NCBI RefSeq assembly: GCF_900103865.1
Contig: NZ_FNII01000015.1
Span: forward strand, 1-64,000
Direction: 5' to 3'
DNA length: 64,000 nt
DNA from: Vreelandella arcis
GTDB taxonomy: Bacteria > Pseudomonadota > Gammaproteobacteria > Pseudomonadales > Halomonadaceae
A program made the position numbers and the translations under genes. Shown here one piece after another: positions 56,079-63,729 of the stretch; within the stretch, counting starts at the first letter, position 1, and every line of letters begins with the position of its first letter. The notes below the pieces were generated by a model that was not told the DNA's origin, did no database searches, and saw only the letters and a program-made list of their open reading frames with translations.

Positions 56079-56252
56079 GGCGAATCCTTGCACAGAAGTG
56101 GTGGCATAAAGCCGGTTAGCTTACGACCCTCTGAGCACTAATGGAACCGAGGCTGTCGGCAGGGCGGCAAAAATCAGCTACGCTGGTGAAGTGGTCGTAG
56201 ACAAATAGCGGCCCCATCAACAACCTGACTTTTGACGTCGAAGGAGCTATTC

Positions 56253-56675
56253 ATGGATCGTAAAGCAAGCGCACGTTGGGAAGGTGGACTGAAAGACGGG
56301 CATGGCAGCGTGGCCACAGAAAGCGGTGTGCTGGATGCGAACTACTCGTTTAAAAAACGCTTCGAGGACGAAAAAGGTACCAATCCAGAAGAGCTAATCG
56401 GCGCGGCCCACGCCAGTTGTTTCTCCATGGCGCTATCGATGGTGCTGGGAGAAAAAGACCTGACGGCAACGTCCATCGACACCACCGCCAAGGTAACGCT
56501 TTCCCAAAGCGACGCCGGGTTCGATATCTCGAAAATTCACCTGGACGTCGAGGCCGACATTGACGGCGCAGACGACGCGACCTTTAAGGAAGCCGCCGAG
56601 ACGGCCAAGGCCAACTGCCCTGTTTCCAAAGTGCTCAACGCCGAGATCAGCATGAGCGCAACGCTCAAGCACTAA
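56253..56675 (+). CDS. OsmC family peroxiredoxin
   Basis: This 140-residue thiol peroxidase is of the OsmC group. The peroxidatic cysteine lies in Ala-Ala-His-Ala-Ser-Cys-Phe-Ser-Met (about 53), and the resolving one in Ala-Asn-Cys-Pro-Val-Ser-Lys (about 122). The N-terminal Ala-Ser-Ala-Arg-Trp-Glu-Gly-Gly-Leu-Lys-Asp-Gly matches OsmC. The ATG at 56253 has AAGGAG upstream. OsmC is usually induced by osmotic and peroxide stress, which fits a halophile. A clear terminator follows at 56716. Confidence 0.92.
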   Translation: MDRKASARWEGGLKDGHGSVATESGVLDANYSFKKRFEDEKGTNPEELIGAAHASCFSMALSMVLGEKDLTATSIDTTAKVTLSQSDAGFDISKIHLDVEADIDGADDATFKEAAETAKANCPVSKVLNAEISMSATLKH

Positions 56676-56715
56676 ACAAGCGTTACACAACGACAGTGTT
56701 GCTATTGATTATTTT

Positions 56716-56742
56716 AAAGTCCGCCAGTTTGGCGGACTTTTT
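56716..56742 (+). terminator. Rho-independent terminator, osmC-type gene
   Basis: AAAGTCCGCC (56716-56725) / GGCGGACTTT (56731-56740) with an AGTTT loop and T-tract. Its A/T tails allow it to serve the convergent 2OG-oxygenase gene too. Confidence 0.9.
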
Positions 56743-56757
56743 CATGAGCGTTCATGG

Positions 56758-57426
56758 CTAGCGGGCCGGGTCTAACACACCGCTTAACGAGGCATTACGC
56801 CGGAACCAGCCTGCGATGCTGGCGCGCGGCTCGCGGGTGGGCAGCACTTCGTGGGGGATGGTCTCCGACATAAAGCATGCAAAGGTACCGGCTTCGGGGG
56901 TCACGCGAGCCACTTCCTGGCTAGGATTGTCTGGATGGTAGAGCACCATCTCGCCGCCGCCATTGGCGGGCCAGTCGGGGTTTAAATAGCCTACGGTAGA
57001 CACCACGCGGTTGGCCCGCCCACGAAAGCTATCCACGTGACGCTGATAAAACGCCCCGGGCGGGTAATGGGCAAAATGCGCTTCGTATTCAAACAGACCC
57101 AAAAACAGAGACTGGTTGAGCGCTTGCTGCAAGTCTTCCATGGCCATTAAATAGCGGCGCTGCGCTTCGCTTTCACGGTCGAGCCAATGGATGGCGTCGC
57201 CGCGGATGTCTTTACGCAGGTGATGCTGCTGGCCACGACCTATACCCGCTTCATCGAGCGCATTGTGGTTCGCCATTTGGATCAGTTCGCGGTGCAGGGC
57301 ATGGCACAGGTCGAGTTCGAGAACGCCTGTGCCGACATACCAGCCTTGCTCAACCAGCGCATCGACCAGTGCCACCTGGGTGGCGGGTGACAGCACGGAA
57401 GGTGATAAACACATGCTTGGGGTCAT
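56758..57426 (-). CDS. 2OG-Fe(II) dioxygenase (prolyl-hydroxylase type)
   Basis: This non-haem iron oxygenase uses 2-oxoglutarate. The 222-residue protein has the iron triad His130-x-Asp132 (Gln-Arg-His-Val-Asp-Ser) and His192 (Ile-Pro-His-Glu-Val), with Arg201 for 2-oxoglutarate in Arg-Ala-Ser-Ile-Ala-Gly-Trp-Phe. The layout is that of P4Hc-type proteins, some of which hydroxylate ribosomal or elongation-factor residues. Its ATG overlaps the stop of the Nudix gene by four bases, so both are one transcript. The substrate is unknown. Confidence 0.87.
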   Translation of the reverse strand: MTPSMCLSPSVLSPATQVALVDALVEQGWYVGTGVLELDLCHALHRELIQMANHNALDEAGIGRGQQHHLRKDIRGDAIHWLDRESEAQRRYLMAMEDLQQALNQSLFLGLFEYEAHFAHYPPGAFYQRHVDSFRGRANRVVSTVGYLNPDWPANGGGEMVLYHPDNPSQEVARVTPEAGTFACFMSETIPHEVLPTREPRASIAGWFRRNASLSGVLDPAR

Positions 57427-58091
57427 TCGCTGGATCTCAAAGGCGTTGAACGAGGAGGCGTGCGGGTGGACGACGGTGAACTTTTGCGTGCCGGATAATG
57501 ACGCAGCGCGCCCGGCGGGCGTTGGTAGAGGTCAATCGACATGCCAAAGCCTTCGGCCAGAAGCTCAACCAGCATCATCGCCGATAGTCCCCAGATAACA
57601 TGGCCGTCTACCTGGTAGCTTGGCACATAGTGAGCGACGCCATCCACCGTGATGACATCGGTATGGGTTCGCCGATCGTCCAGAAAATGGCTTAACGGCA
57701 CCTCAAATATAGCATCTAACTCGCCAGGATCAGCCACCAGGGGGAGGTCTGGTGGAATAATGCCAACCCAGGGGGTAACGCGGATCCCGTGCAGCGAGAT
57801 GACATCGGATAACCGACCCAGGGTATTGACGTGCCCTGGGTGCAGCGCGATTTCTTCCTGGGCTTCGCGCAGCGCCGTGGCATAAAGGTCACGATCGCAT
57901 GGCTCGCGCTTACCGCCGGGAAATGCCACTTGTCCACTATGCGTGCTGAGGTGTCGGGCTCGCCGGGTAAACAGCAACGTAGGGCTTGGGCGCTCGACAA
58001 TCGGCAACAAAACGGCGGCCTCAGGCATCACAACGTGGTCTAGCCGTTGAGGGGAGAGGTATTGCAGCCGTTTGCGAAGTGTCTCTAACAT
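57423..58091 (-). CDS. Nudix CoA pyrophosphatase, NudL-like
   Basis: This 222-residue Nudix hydrolase has the CoA-pyrophosphatase pre-motif Leu-Ser-Thr-His-Ser-Gly-Gln-Val-Ala-Phe-Pro-Gly-Gly-Lys near residue 48 and the Nudix box Gly-Gly-Lys-Arg-Glu through Arg-Glu-Ala-Gln-Glu-Glu-Ile. The family splits CoA derivatives to phosphopantetheine and AMP. The C-terminal extension after residue 190 is Ser/Arg/Pro-rich and poorly conserved in appearance. It is transcribed with the 2OG oxygenase and divergent from the second Nudix gene, 53 bases away. Confidence 0.87.
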   Translation of the reverse strand: MLETLRKRLQYLSPQRLDHVVMPEAAVLLPIVERPSPTLLFTRRARHLSTHSGQVAFPGGKREPCDRDLYATALREAQEEIALHPGHVNTLGRLSDVISLHGIRVTPWVGIIPPDLPLVADPGELDAIFEVPLSHFLDDRRTHTDVITVDGVAHYVPSYQVDGHVIWGLSAMMLVELLAEGFGMSIDLYQRPPGALRHYPARKSSPSSTRTPPRSTPLRSSE

Positions 58092-58144
58092 GGAGTACCT
58101 ATAAGCTTTGTTTCCTTTTACCCAGCAGCCGTAGAGAAATCGCG

Positions 58145-58702
58145 ATGAACTTTTGCAGCCAGTGTGGCAACAACGTCCGTTTTGCCGTTCCTGAAGGCGA
58201 TGACCGCCCGCGCTATCTGTGCGATGCCTGCGGCACTATCCATTATCAAAATCCGCGTATTGTGGCCGGAACCTTACCTGTCAGCGGCACCCAGGTGTTG
58301 CTTTGCAAGCGCGCAATCGCCCCACGTAAGGGATACTGGACCTTGCCGGCGGGCTACATGGAAAATGCCGAAACCACCGAGCAAGCGGCCACCCGTGAAA
58401 CCCGCGAAGAGGCCTGCGCGGAGGTGGCGTTGGCCAATCTCTACACGTTGATCGATTTACCACATATCAACCAAGTCTATATGATTTTTCGGGCAGAACT
58501 CACCGGTGGCTTCAACGCCGGGCCGGAAAGTCTTGAGGTAGCACTGTTTGAGGAACACGAAATCCCTTGGGATGAGCTTGCGTTTCCCACGATTGAGCAA
58601 ACGCTGCGCCACTTTTATGCCGACCGCGTGCGCCATGAATATCCGCTGCATATCAGCGCGATTAACCCGGAAGATCGCGAGCGCTATGCCGGCAGCGCCT
58701 GA
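58145..58702 (+). CDS. Nudix hydrolase with N-terminal zinc ribbon
   Basis: The 185-residue protein has a Cys4 zinc ribbon (Phe-Cys-Ser-Gln-Cys-Gly at 3-9 and Leu-Cys-Asp-Ala-Cys-Gly near 29) followed by a Nudix domain: Leu-Pro-Ala-Gly-Tyr-Met-Glu near 75 and Arg-Glu-Thr-Arg-Glu-Glu-Ala. NudC-like NADH pyrophosphatases share this layout, but this protein is shorter and lacks the NudC N-terminal domain. A mononucleotide or NAD-type substrate is plausible. The ATG at 58145 is chosen because the zinc ribbon starts directly there. Confidence 0.87.
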   Translation: MNFCSQCGNNVRFAVPEGDDRPRYLCDACGTIHYQNPRIVAGTLPVSGTQVLLCKRAIAPRKGYWTLPAGYMENAETTEQAATRETREEACAEVALANLYTLIDLPHINQVYMIFRAELTGGFNAGPESLEVALFEEHEIPWDELAFPTIEQTLRHFYADRVRHEYPLHISAINPEDRERYAGSA

Positions 58703-58709
58703 CAGGCGG

Positions 58710-59021
58710 CTACAAGTTGGCCAGTGCCCAGACATCGTAGGCGACTTCTTCATAGGGGTGCGCCAGTTTTAATGCGGCGATGGCGGCTTGAATGTAGTCG
58801 TCGTCGCACACCAGCTCAATTTTGAGCTCATCCACGAATGCCAACTCACCCATTTGGCCAATATGCGGGTCTGCTCCCTGAAGCGGGCGAAATTGGCCTG
58901 TGCCATGCGTCTGGAAGCAGCAGGCTTCGTAGTCGCCAATTCGCCCCGCACCGGTTTCAAACACGGCTTCTTTAACGCTTTCAGCCGCCTCGGTGGGAAC
59001 AAAAAATGCTAGCTTATACAT
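58710..59021 (-). CDS. NIF3-like (YqfO domain) protein
   Basis: This 103-residue protein corresponds to the inserted YqfO domain of NIF3 proteins found on its own in many gammaproteobacteria. It starts with Lys-Leu-Ala-Phe-Phe-Val-Pro and has the Gly-Ala-Gly-Arg-Ile-Gly-Asp-Tyr-Glu segment and a C-terminal Ala-His-Pro-Tyr-Glu-Glu-Val-Ala-Tyr-Asp-Val. The role of the domain is not established; it is a PII/CutA-like regulatory fold. It is convergent with the Nudix gene and divergent from the SorC gene. Confidence 0.87.
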   Translation of the reverse strand: MYKLAFFVPTEAAESVKEAVFETGAGRIGDYEACCFQTHGTGQFRPLQGADPHIGQMGELAFVDELKIELVCDDDYIQAAIAALKLAHPYEEVAYDVWALANL

Positions 59022-59150
59022 AGGTTAACGCCTCCTGATATCACCATGGTGTATTGTAGCGCTACCGTCATGTTAGCGAATAGGCGTCTTCTGGTCGTCT
59101 CGTTCGCTTTGTATGATGACGATTTAACCACCTGGGTAGCGAGCCAGTGA

Positions 59151-60119
59151 ATGGATAAGTTCGAGGTAAAAATAGATCAAGCGGCCAGAGCCGCATGGAT
59201 GTCCTACGTGGGTGGCATGACGCAAGATGAGATCGCCAGTCAGTTGGGTGTTTCTCGGCCGGGCGTTCAGCGGTTGTTAGCGTTGGCTCGCCAGGAGGGC
59301 TTGGTAAAGGTGCATATCGACCACCCCATCTCTACCTGCATGGCGTTGGGCAGTGCACTGCGCGAGCGTTTCGGGCTGGCCTACTGCGACGTTGTGCCCG
59401 CTGACAGTCACGCGCCCGACAGTGCTGCCTACTATTTGGCGGTGGCGGGCGCTGAACGTATTTCACGGCTCATAGAGCGTAGCGAGCCGCTGACGTTGTC
59501 GTTGGGAACAGGCCGCTCAGTGCGCGCCGCGGTAGAAGCGCTGAGCCGCATCGAGCGCCCTCAGCACCGCTTTGTTTCGCTGGTGGGTAACGTCGCCCGG
59601 GATGGTTCGGCTAACCGCTACGATGCGGTCATGCTGTTGGCGGATAAAACCGGTGGTGAGCGTTTCTTGCTGCCGGCCCCAGTGGTGGCCGAATCGCTCG
59701 ATGAGAAACAAGCCATGCTTTCGCAGCGCTTGTTTAAGGCGATTGCCGATGTCGCCAGGGAGTCGGAAGCGGCTTTTATCGGGGTTGGGCGCATCGACCG
59801 CCAAGCCACGTTATTCCAGGATCACTTTATTAGCGAAAGCGAACTCGATGAATTGCTTGGCTTAGAGGCCGTGGGCGAGCTGTTGGGTTGGCCGCTCAAT
59901 CGCCAAGGAGAGGTTATCGATTGTTCCATCACCCGGCGGGTCACTAGCTTACCCCTTGAGGGCTTTGGCAAACACCTGATGGTGGCCATGGCTGGCGGGC
60001 GTGAAAAAGCGCCGGCGATCCACGCTGCTCTGAAGGGTGGTTGGCTTAAGGGCTTGATTACCGATGAGATCGCTGCGCGACAGATTGTCGACGCTGATGA
60101 GCGAGGGGCATCGTGTTGA
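59151..60119 (+). CDS. SorC/DeoR-family sugar-binding regulator
   Basis: This 322-residue transcription factor has an N-terminal helix-turn-helix (Met-Thr-Gln-Asp-Glu-Ile-Ala-Ser-Gln-Leu-Gly-Val-Ser-Arg, residues about 24-37) and the SorC sugar-phosphate-binding domain (Leu-Ser-Leu-Gly-Thr-Gly-Arg-Ser-Val near 115). Homologues regulate polyol or sugar ABC transporters. Just downstream lies a 108-bp segment also present at 63556, before the polyol-type binding protein gene; both copies carry the same dyad-like TACGATCATTTGTTCGAT, likely its operator. It was probably once the immediate neighbour of that operon. Confidence 0.9.
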   Translation: MDKFEVKIDQAARAAWMSYVGGMTQDEIASQLGVSRPGVQRLLALARQEGLVKVHIDHPISTCMALGSALRERFGLAYCDVVPADSHAPDSAAYYLAVAGAERISRLIERSEPLTLSLGTGRSVRAAVEALSRIERPQHRFVSLVGNVARDGSANRYDAVMLLADKTGGERFLLPAPVVAESLDEKQAMLSQRLFKAIADVARESEAAFIGVGRIDRQATLFQDHFISESELDELLGLEAVGELLGWPLNRQGEVIDCSITRRVTSLPLEGFGKHLMVAMAGGREKAPAIHAALKGGWLKGLITDEIAARQIVDADERGASC

Positions 60120-60124
60120 AAACA

Positions 60125-60232
60125 CTGGGCGCTGCAACATGTCAGTCTGCTAATAGTTTAGCGTAAAGTCTAAGTGACAGGACTTTGCTTTTTTTGGACT
60201 TAAGTACGATCATTTGTTCGATGAGTAATCAA
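60125..60232 (+). repeat. Regulatory direct repeat, copy 1
   Basis: About 90 of 108 bases equal copy 2 (63556-63663), without gaps. The segment contains AAAGTC...GACTTT followed by a T-run, a terminator-like hairpin suited to the SorC gene, and a 19-base identical block (GTACGATCATTTGTTCGAT) that may be an operator. Between the copies lies the ribose-type ABC operon. Confidence 0.85.
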
Positions 60233-60333
60233 AATAGCAACTAAAGAGCTGTCTCTTTAAATCTATTAAGTCTCATTAGTTTTGCTATTGGGCTTACATA
60301 ATAAATAAAGAGACTTTCGACGGCACAGACTTG

Positions 60334-60345
60334 CGAATATATTCG
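60334..60345 (+). promoter_or_regulatory. Palindrome upstream of the ribose-type ABC operon
   Basis: CGAATATATTCG is a perfect 12-base palindrome 28 bases before the binding-protein ATG. A second dyad, TAAAGAG-N4-CTCTTTA, lies at 60242-60259. These may be operators for a LacI-type or other regulator outside the window. Confidence 0.35.
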
Positions 60346-60372
60346 TGAATCTGTCAGCCAGATGGAGTAGTA

Positions 60373-61455
60373 ATGATGAATAATAACAATGTATCCAGCA
60401 CTGTAAAAAATATGCCTATACCTATATGGAGAATCTCAGCACTAGTCCTTTCCATTAGTATAACGACCAGTGCCATGGCGCAAGAAGATAACTTTCCTGA
60501 TGATCCGATACGCATAGGTTTCGCTGCTCATAGCATAGATTTGGGCGCCATCTTTGGTCAGTTGCGTGAGGGATTTCGTAATCATCTGGATGAGGCTGGA
60601 CTGGAATACGAGTTTTATCAGGCAGCGCCAGATACTCCCTCAAGTCACGCTCAAATGGTGCAAAATCTAGAAAACTTCGCTACTCAGGATCTTGACTACG
60701 TTTTAATGGGTCCGACCTCGCTAGATCTTAATGAGCCTGGTTTAAATTCCATAGCAGAATCAGGTGCAAAGCTTCTAATGACGGATTATGAACGTCCTGA
60801 AGGAGGAGTGCCATACGATGAGGCTGTACTGAACTGGGTTGTCTATAGCCATGATGAAATGGGCTATAAGACGGGTGACTGGTTGATGCACCACTTCCGA
60901 GGTCAAGGAAACTTCGAACCTAGAATCGTTATGCTCTGGGGGCCAGCGGATTCAGAAATTTCAGAAGCCCGCGGGGGTGGTGTCAAAAAAGCGTTTGATG
61001 AAGCCGAAGACATGACTGTAGATATCGTTTACGAGACTTATGCGGATTTTGATCGTGATCTTGCTTATACACAGACAGAGCGAGCGCTGGCAGCTTACGA
61101 CTTCGATGCCATTGTTGCATTGAATAGTTATATGTCTGTATCTGCTAGTTCTGCATTGATGGCCAATGGACGTGAGCCCGGAGAAATTGTCGTTGCAGGT
61201 ATGGGCGGGACAATCGCCGAATTGGAGGGTGTCGCCTTGGGTGAAATCGGCGTAGCACCCTTTCGCGATCCTCGTTCCATGGGCCGTGCATCTGCTGAAG
61301 CATTACTTCAGCACCTGACGGGTAACGAAGCAGACATTGATAAGACCGTATATGCCACTATTCCAGTAACTGAATCGGTTTACTCGATTTCCCAGCACGT
61401 GCCGGAAGCCATGTTCGATGTGAATGCTTTTCTTCATGAGCATTTCAATCGCTGA
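60373..61455 (+). CDS. Sugar ABC transporter periplasmic binding protein (RbsB-type)
   Basis: This binding protein of the ribose-type (CUT2) ABC family captures a sugar or polyol in the periplasm. The 360-residue precursor has a long N-region with an Asn-rich start, a hydrophobic core, and cleavage near residue 36 (Ser-Ala-Met-Ala). The two-lobe pattern shows in Ile-Arg-Ile-Gly-Phe-Ala-Ala-His-Ser, Asp-Tyr-Val-Leu-Met-Gly-Pro-Thr-Ser and Asp-Ala-Ile-Val-Ala-Leu-Asn-Ser. Its codons are visibly A+T-richer than the flanking genes. A GATGGAG site precedes two tandem ATGs (60373, 60376). The ligand is not predictable. Confidence 0.88.
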   Translation: MMNNNNVSSTVKNMPIPIWRISALVLSISITTSAMAQEDNFPDDPIRIGFAAHSIDLGAIFGQLREGFRNHLDEAGLEYEFYQAAPDTPSSHAQMVQNLENFATQDLDYVLMGPTSLDLNEPGLNSIAESGAKLLMTDYERPEGGVPYDEAVLNWVVYSHDEMGYKTGDWLMHHFRGQGNFEPRIVMLWGPADSEISEARGGGVKKAFDEAEDMTVDIVYETYADFDRDLAYTQTERALAAYDFDAIVALNSYMSVSASSALMANGREPGEIVVAGMGGTIAELEGVALGEIGVAPFRDPRSMGRASAEALLQHLTGNEADIDKTVYATIPVTESVYSISQHVPEAMFDVNAFLHEHFNR

Positions 61456-61576
61456 GTTTTCAGTCACCAGGCTCTTGAATTTTCTAGAGCCTGGTATCTG
61501 TTGACAGTTTTTCTTATGCCAATCTCTCATATTGACTGACGATAGAAGCCGTCATCGTCCGTAGAAGGTTATATCC

Positions 61577-62347
61577 ATGAATCCAGACGTTGAACCTCTC
61601 CTTTCATTGAATGAGTTGAGCAAGGCCTATGGTGCCATTCAGGCCTCACGTGGGGTGACATTTGATATTTTTCCCAATGAAGTAGTGGCCATGGTGGGTG
61701 ATAACGGTGCAGGTAAATCAACCATCGTTAAGATGCTTGCTGGCGTGGTTAAACCAGATAGTGGAACCATTAAGTGGCAGGGAAATGAGTTTTCTCCCGA
61801 GGGGCCGGATAGCGTACGTGAGGCGGGAATTGAGACAATGTTCCAGGACTTGGCTCTGGTAAATGACATTGACGCTCCTGGGAATCTCTTCATGGGGCAA
61901 GAGCTTGTTCGTCGCTTGTTCGGGTTTATCCCAGTGCTTGATAGAAAAAAAATGCGTTCTGAAACCGAGAAACTCCTGGATCAGATAAAAATTAAGTTGC
62001 AATCACTCGACAGGCCTGTGCGGTTGATGTCTGGGGGACAGCGACAGGCTATCGCTATCGCACGCATCTTGCTCTCACAGAAAGCAAGTTTGATCATACT
62101 GGATGAACCAACGGCAGCTCTTGGCATTCAAGAACAAGAGAAAGTGCTAAACGTGATTCGCTCGCTTCATTCTCAAGGCTTATCAGTACTGGTAATCAGC
62201 CACAATCTTGAGCATGTCTTTTCTGTTGCGGATCGCATTGTCGTGGTTCAGGCAGGCCGTATTGCGGCTTCGGTAGCGACCAAAGACGTTTCTCACCAGG
62301 ATGTGGTCAAGCTTATTATGGGTGGAACTCTGGAAGGGAAAAAATGA
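61577..62347 (+). CDS. ABC transporter ATPase, single-domain RbsA/FrcA-like
   Basis: This 256-residue ATPase has Walker A Gly-Asp-Asn-Gly-Ala-Gly-Lys-Ser-Thr near 43, signature Met-Ser-Gly-Gly-Gln-Arg-Gln-Ala near 149 and Walker B Leu-Ile-Ile-Leu-Asp-Glu-Pro-Thr near 174. Classical RbsA has two ATPase domains; this protein has only one and would dimerise, as FrcA of Sinorhizobium does. It overlaps the permease gene by four bases and follows the binding protein by 121 bases. The same A+T-rich codon usage as the binding-protein gene suggests co-transfer. Confidence 0.92.
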   Translation: MNPDVEPLLSLNELSKAYGAIQASRGVTFDIFPNEVVAMVGDNGAGKSTIVKMLAGVVKPDSGTIKWQGNEFSPEGPDSVREAGIETMFQDLALVNDIDAPGNLFMGQELVRRLFGFIPVLDRKKMRSETEKLLDQIKIKLQSLDRPVRLMSGGQRQAIAIARILLSQKASLIILDEPTAALGIQEQEKVLNVIRSLHSQGLSVLVISHNLEHVFSVADRIVVVQAGRIAASVATKDVSHQDVVKLIMGGTLEGKK

Positions 62348-63351
62348 ATATGAGCGGCGAAAATAATATGAACGCCAAAATCAGGTCGGCTGGAGATGTT
62401 TTTGACAAAGTAAACCCTCTGATTATCGTTATTGCCATTCTTTATGTGGGCATTTCTTTGATCAGTGATCGGTTTCTGGATATCGAAAACCAGATGAATA
62501 TACTTCGCCAAGTAGCAGTCTATTTGGTTATAGCTTTAGGCATGACCTTTGTTATTGCGAGCCGTGGTATAGATTTGTCGGTGGGGTCGAACCTAGGCCT
62601 GTGTGCAATGGTATTAGGGACGCTGATTGATAGTGGTATCCCCGTACCGTTTAGCATTTTCTTGGTCATTCTTCTAGGCGCTTTAATAGGTGCGTTCAAT
62701 GGTTTAGTGATCACTCGGTTGAGAATCAACCCCCTGATTGTAACGCTCGGCATGTTGGTTGCTTTGCGAGGTGCAACTCATTTTCTTATGGGTAGCGCTA
62801 TTATTCGTATGCCCGAGTCACTGAAGTTCATAGGTCAAGGTTTTGTCGGTGTCGTTCCTGTTCCGGCCATCATTGCGCTATCGGCGACCTTATGTGCTTA
62901 TTGGTTATTCTTCCATACGCGGTTTGGCAGACATACCGTATCGATTGGTTCCAATGAAGATGCATGCCAGGTTCTTGGTATTCATGTTTCGCGCCATAAG
63001 GTCGCTGTTTATGCCTTTCAAGGCGCCTGCGTCGGGCTTGCAGCCGCGATTCTTGTGGGAAGGTTAAATGCTGCCTCCCCTAGTTTAGGAAATCTCTACG
63101 AACTACATATAATAGCCGCTGTTGTGCTGGGTGGTACGGCACTTTACGGTGGAGTGGGTACCGTTTTTGGTACTTTGCTAGGCATTCTCACAATCGGAAT
63201 TCTTGAAAACGGCATGGTACTCATTGGTGCTGATTTTCATCTGCAACGCGTTTTGCTTGGCTTTTTGCTCATCTTCGCTGTTGCGTATCAGGAGTTTCGG
63301 CGACGCTCCATTGATACCAAAGCTTTTTCAAACCTGAAAAAAGAAAAATAA
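62344..63351 (+). CDS. ABC transporter permease, RbsC-type
   Basis: This 335-residue inner-membrane permease has about ten hydrophobic segments. RbsC-family marks are Ile-Ala-Ser-Arg-Gly-Ile-Asp-Leu-Ser-Val-Gly-Ser near residue 74, Gly-Ala-Phe-Asn-Gly near 118 and Val-Val-Leu-Gly-Gly-Thr-Ala-Leu-Tyr-Gly-Gly-Val-Gly-Thr near 260. Its ATG overlaps the ATPase stop; a second ATG two codons later is also possible. It completes a three-gene CUT2 importer with one binding protein, one ATPase and one permease. Confidence 0.93.
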   Translation: MNMSGENNMNAKIRSAGDVFDKVNPLIIVIAILYVGISLISDRFLDIENQMNILRQVAVYLVIALGMTFVIASRGIDLSVGSNLGLCAMVLGTLIDSGIPVPFSIFLVILLGALIGAFNGLVITRLRINPLIVTLGMLVALRGATHFLMGSAIIRMPESLKFIGQGFVGVVPVPAIIALSATLCAYWLFFHTRFGRHTVSIGSNEDACQVLGIHVSRHKVAVYAFQGACVGLAAAILVGRLNAASPSLGNLYELHIIAAVVLGGTALYGGVGTVFGTLLGILTIGILENGMVLIGADFHLQRVLLGFLLIFAVAYQEFRRRSIDTKAFSNLKKEK

Positions 63352-63420
63352 ACGTTGCTGACAGCATTAGAGCTTGGAAGTTGAAGCGATCTGGTTAGGT
63401 TTTGAACGCTTTTCGACTGT

Positions 63421-63504
63421 GATGGCGTACTAGTAGTCAGTGAAATTATTGCCGAAGAAACGCTGGTCGGGTTGCTCAGCGGTTGGCTTCCCGATTGGCA
63501 GTAG
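63421..63504 (+). pseudogene. Possible C-terminal remnant of a LysR-type regulator
   Basis: One frame from 63421 to the TAG at 63502-63504 reads like the last 27 residues of a LysR effector domain (Ile-Ile-Ala-Glu-Glu-Thr-Leu-Val-Gly-Leu-Leu-Ser-Gly-Trp-Leu-Pro-Asp-Trp). Upstream the frame is closed by a TGA at 63403, and no DNA-binding domain is seen. The 378-base gap 63352-63729 otherwise holds only the second regulatory repeat and the promoter region of the next gene. Confidence 0.4.
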
Positions 63505-63555
63505 AGACGCTATTGAGTTAGGCGTTGCATGACCACGACCATCATTCTGCGACAT

Positions 63556-63663
63556 CTGGGCACTGCAACATGTTGGTGTGCTAATAGATTAGCGTAAAGT
63601 CTTAGCGTCGGGACTTTGCTTTTTTTTGGTTTCCGTACGATCATTTGTTCGATAGATGATCAA
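63556..63663 (+). repeat. Regulatory direct repeat, copy 2
   Basis: This is the partner of 60125-60232 (about 90 of 108 positions equal). It has the same AAAGTC...GACTTT-plus-T-run hairpin and the same 19-base block. In this copy GATCAT and ATGATC flank the block as an inverted pair, so a SorC-type operator is plausible. It lies 66 bases before the polyol-type binding-protein ATG. Confidence 0.85.
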
Positions 63664-63729
63664 TAAGATCAGGTCGGACGACAAACGTCAGGCGATAACA
63701 ATGCCAACACAAGCCAACAGGAGTGCACT

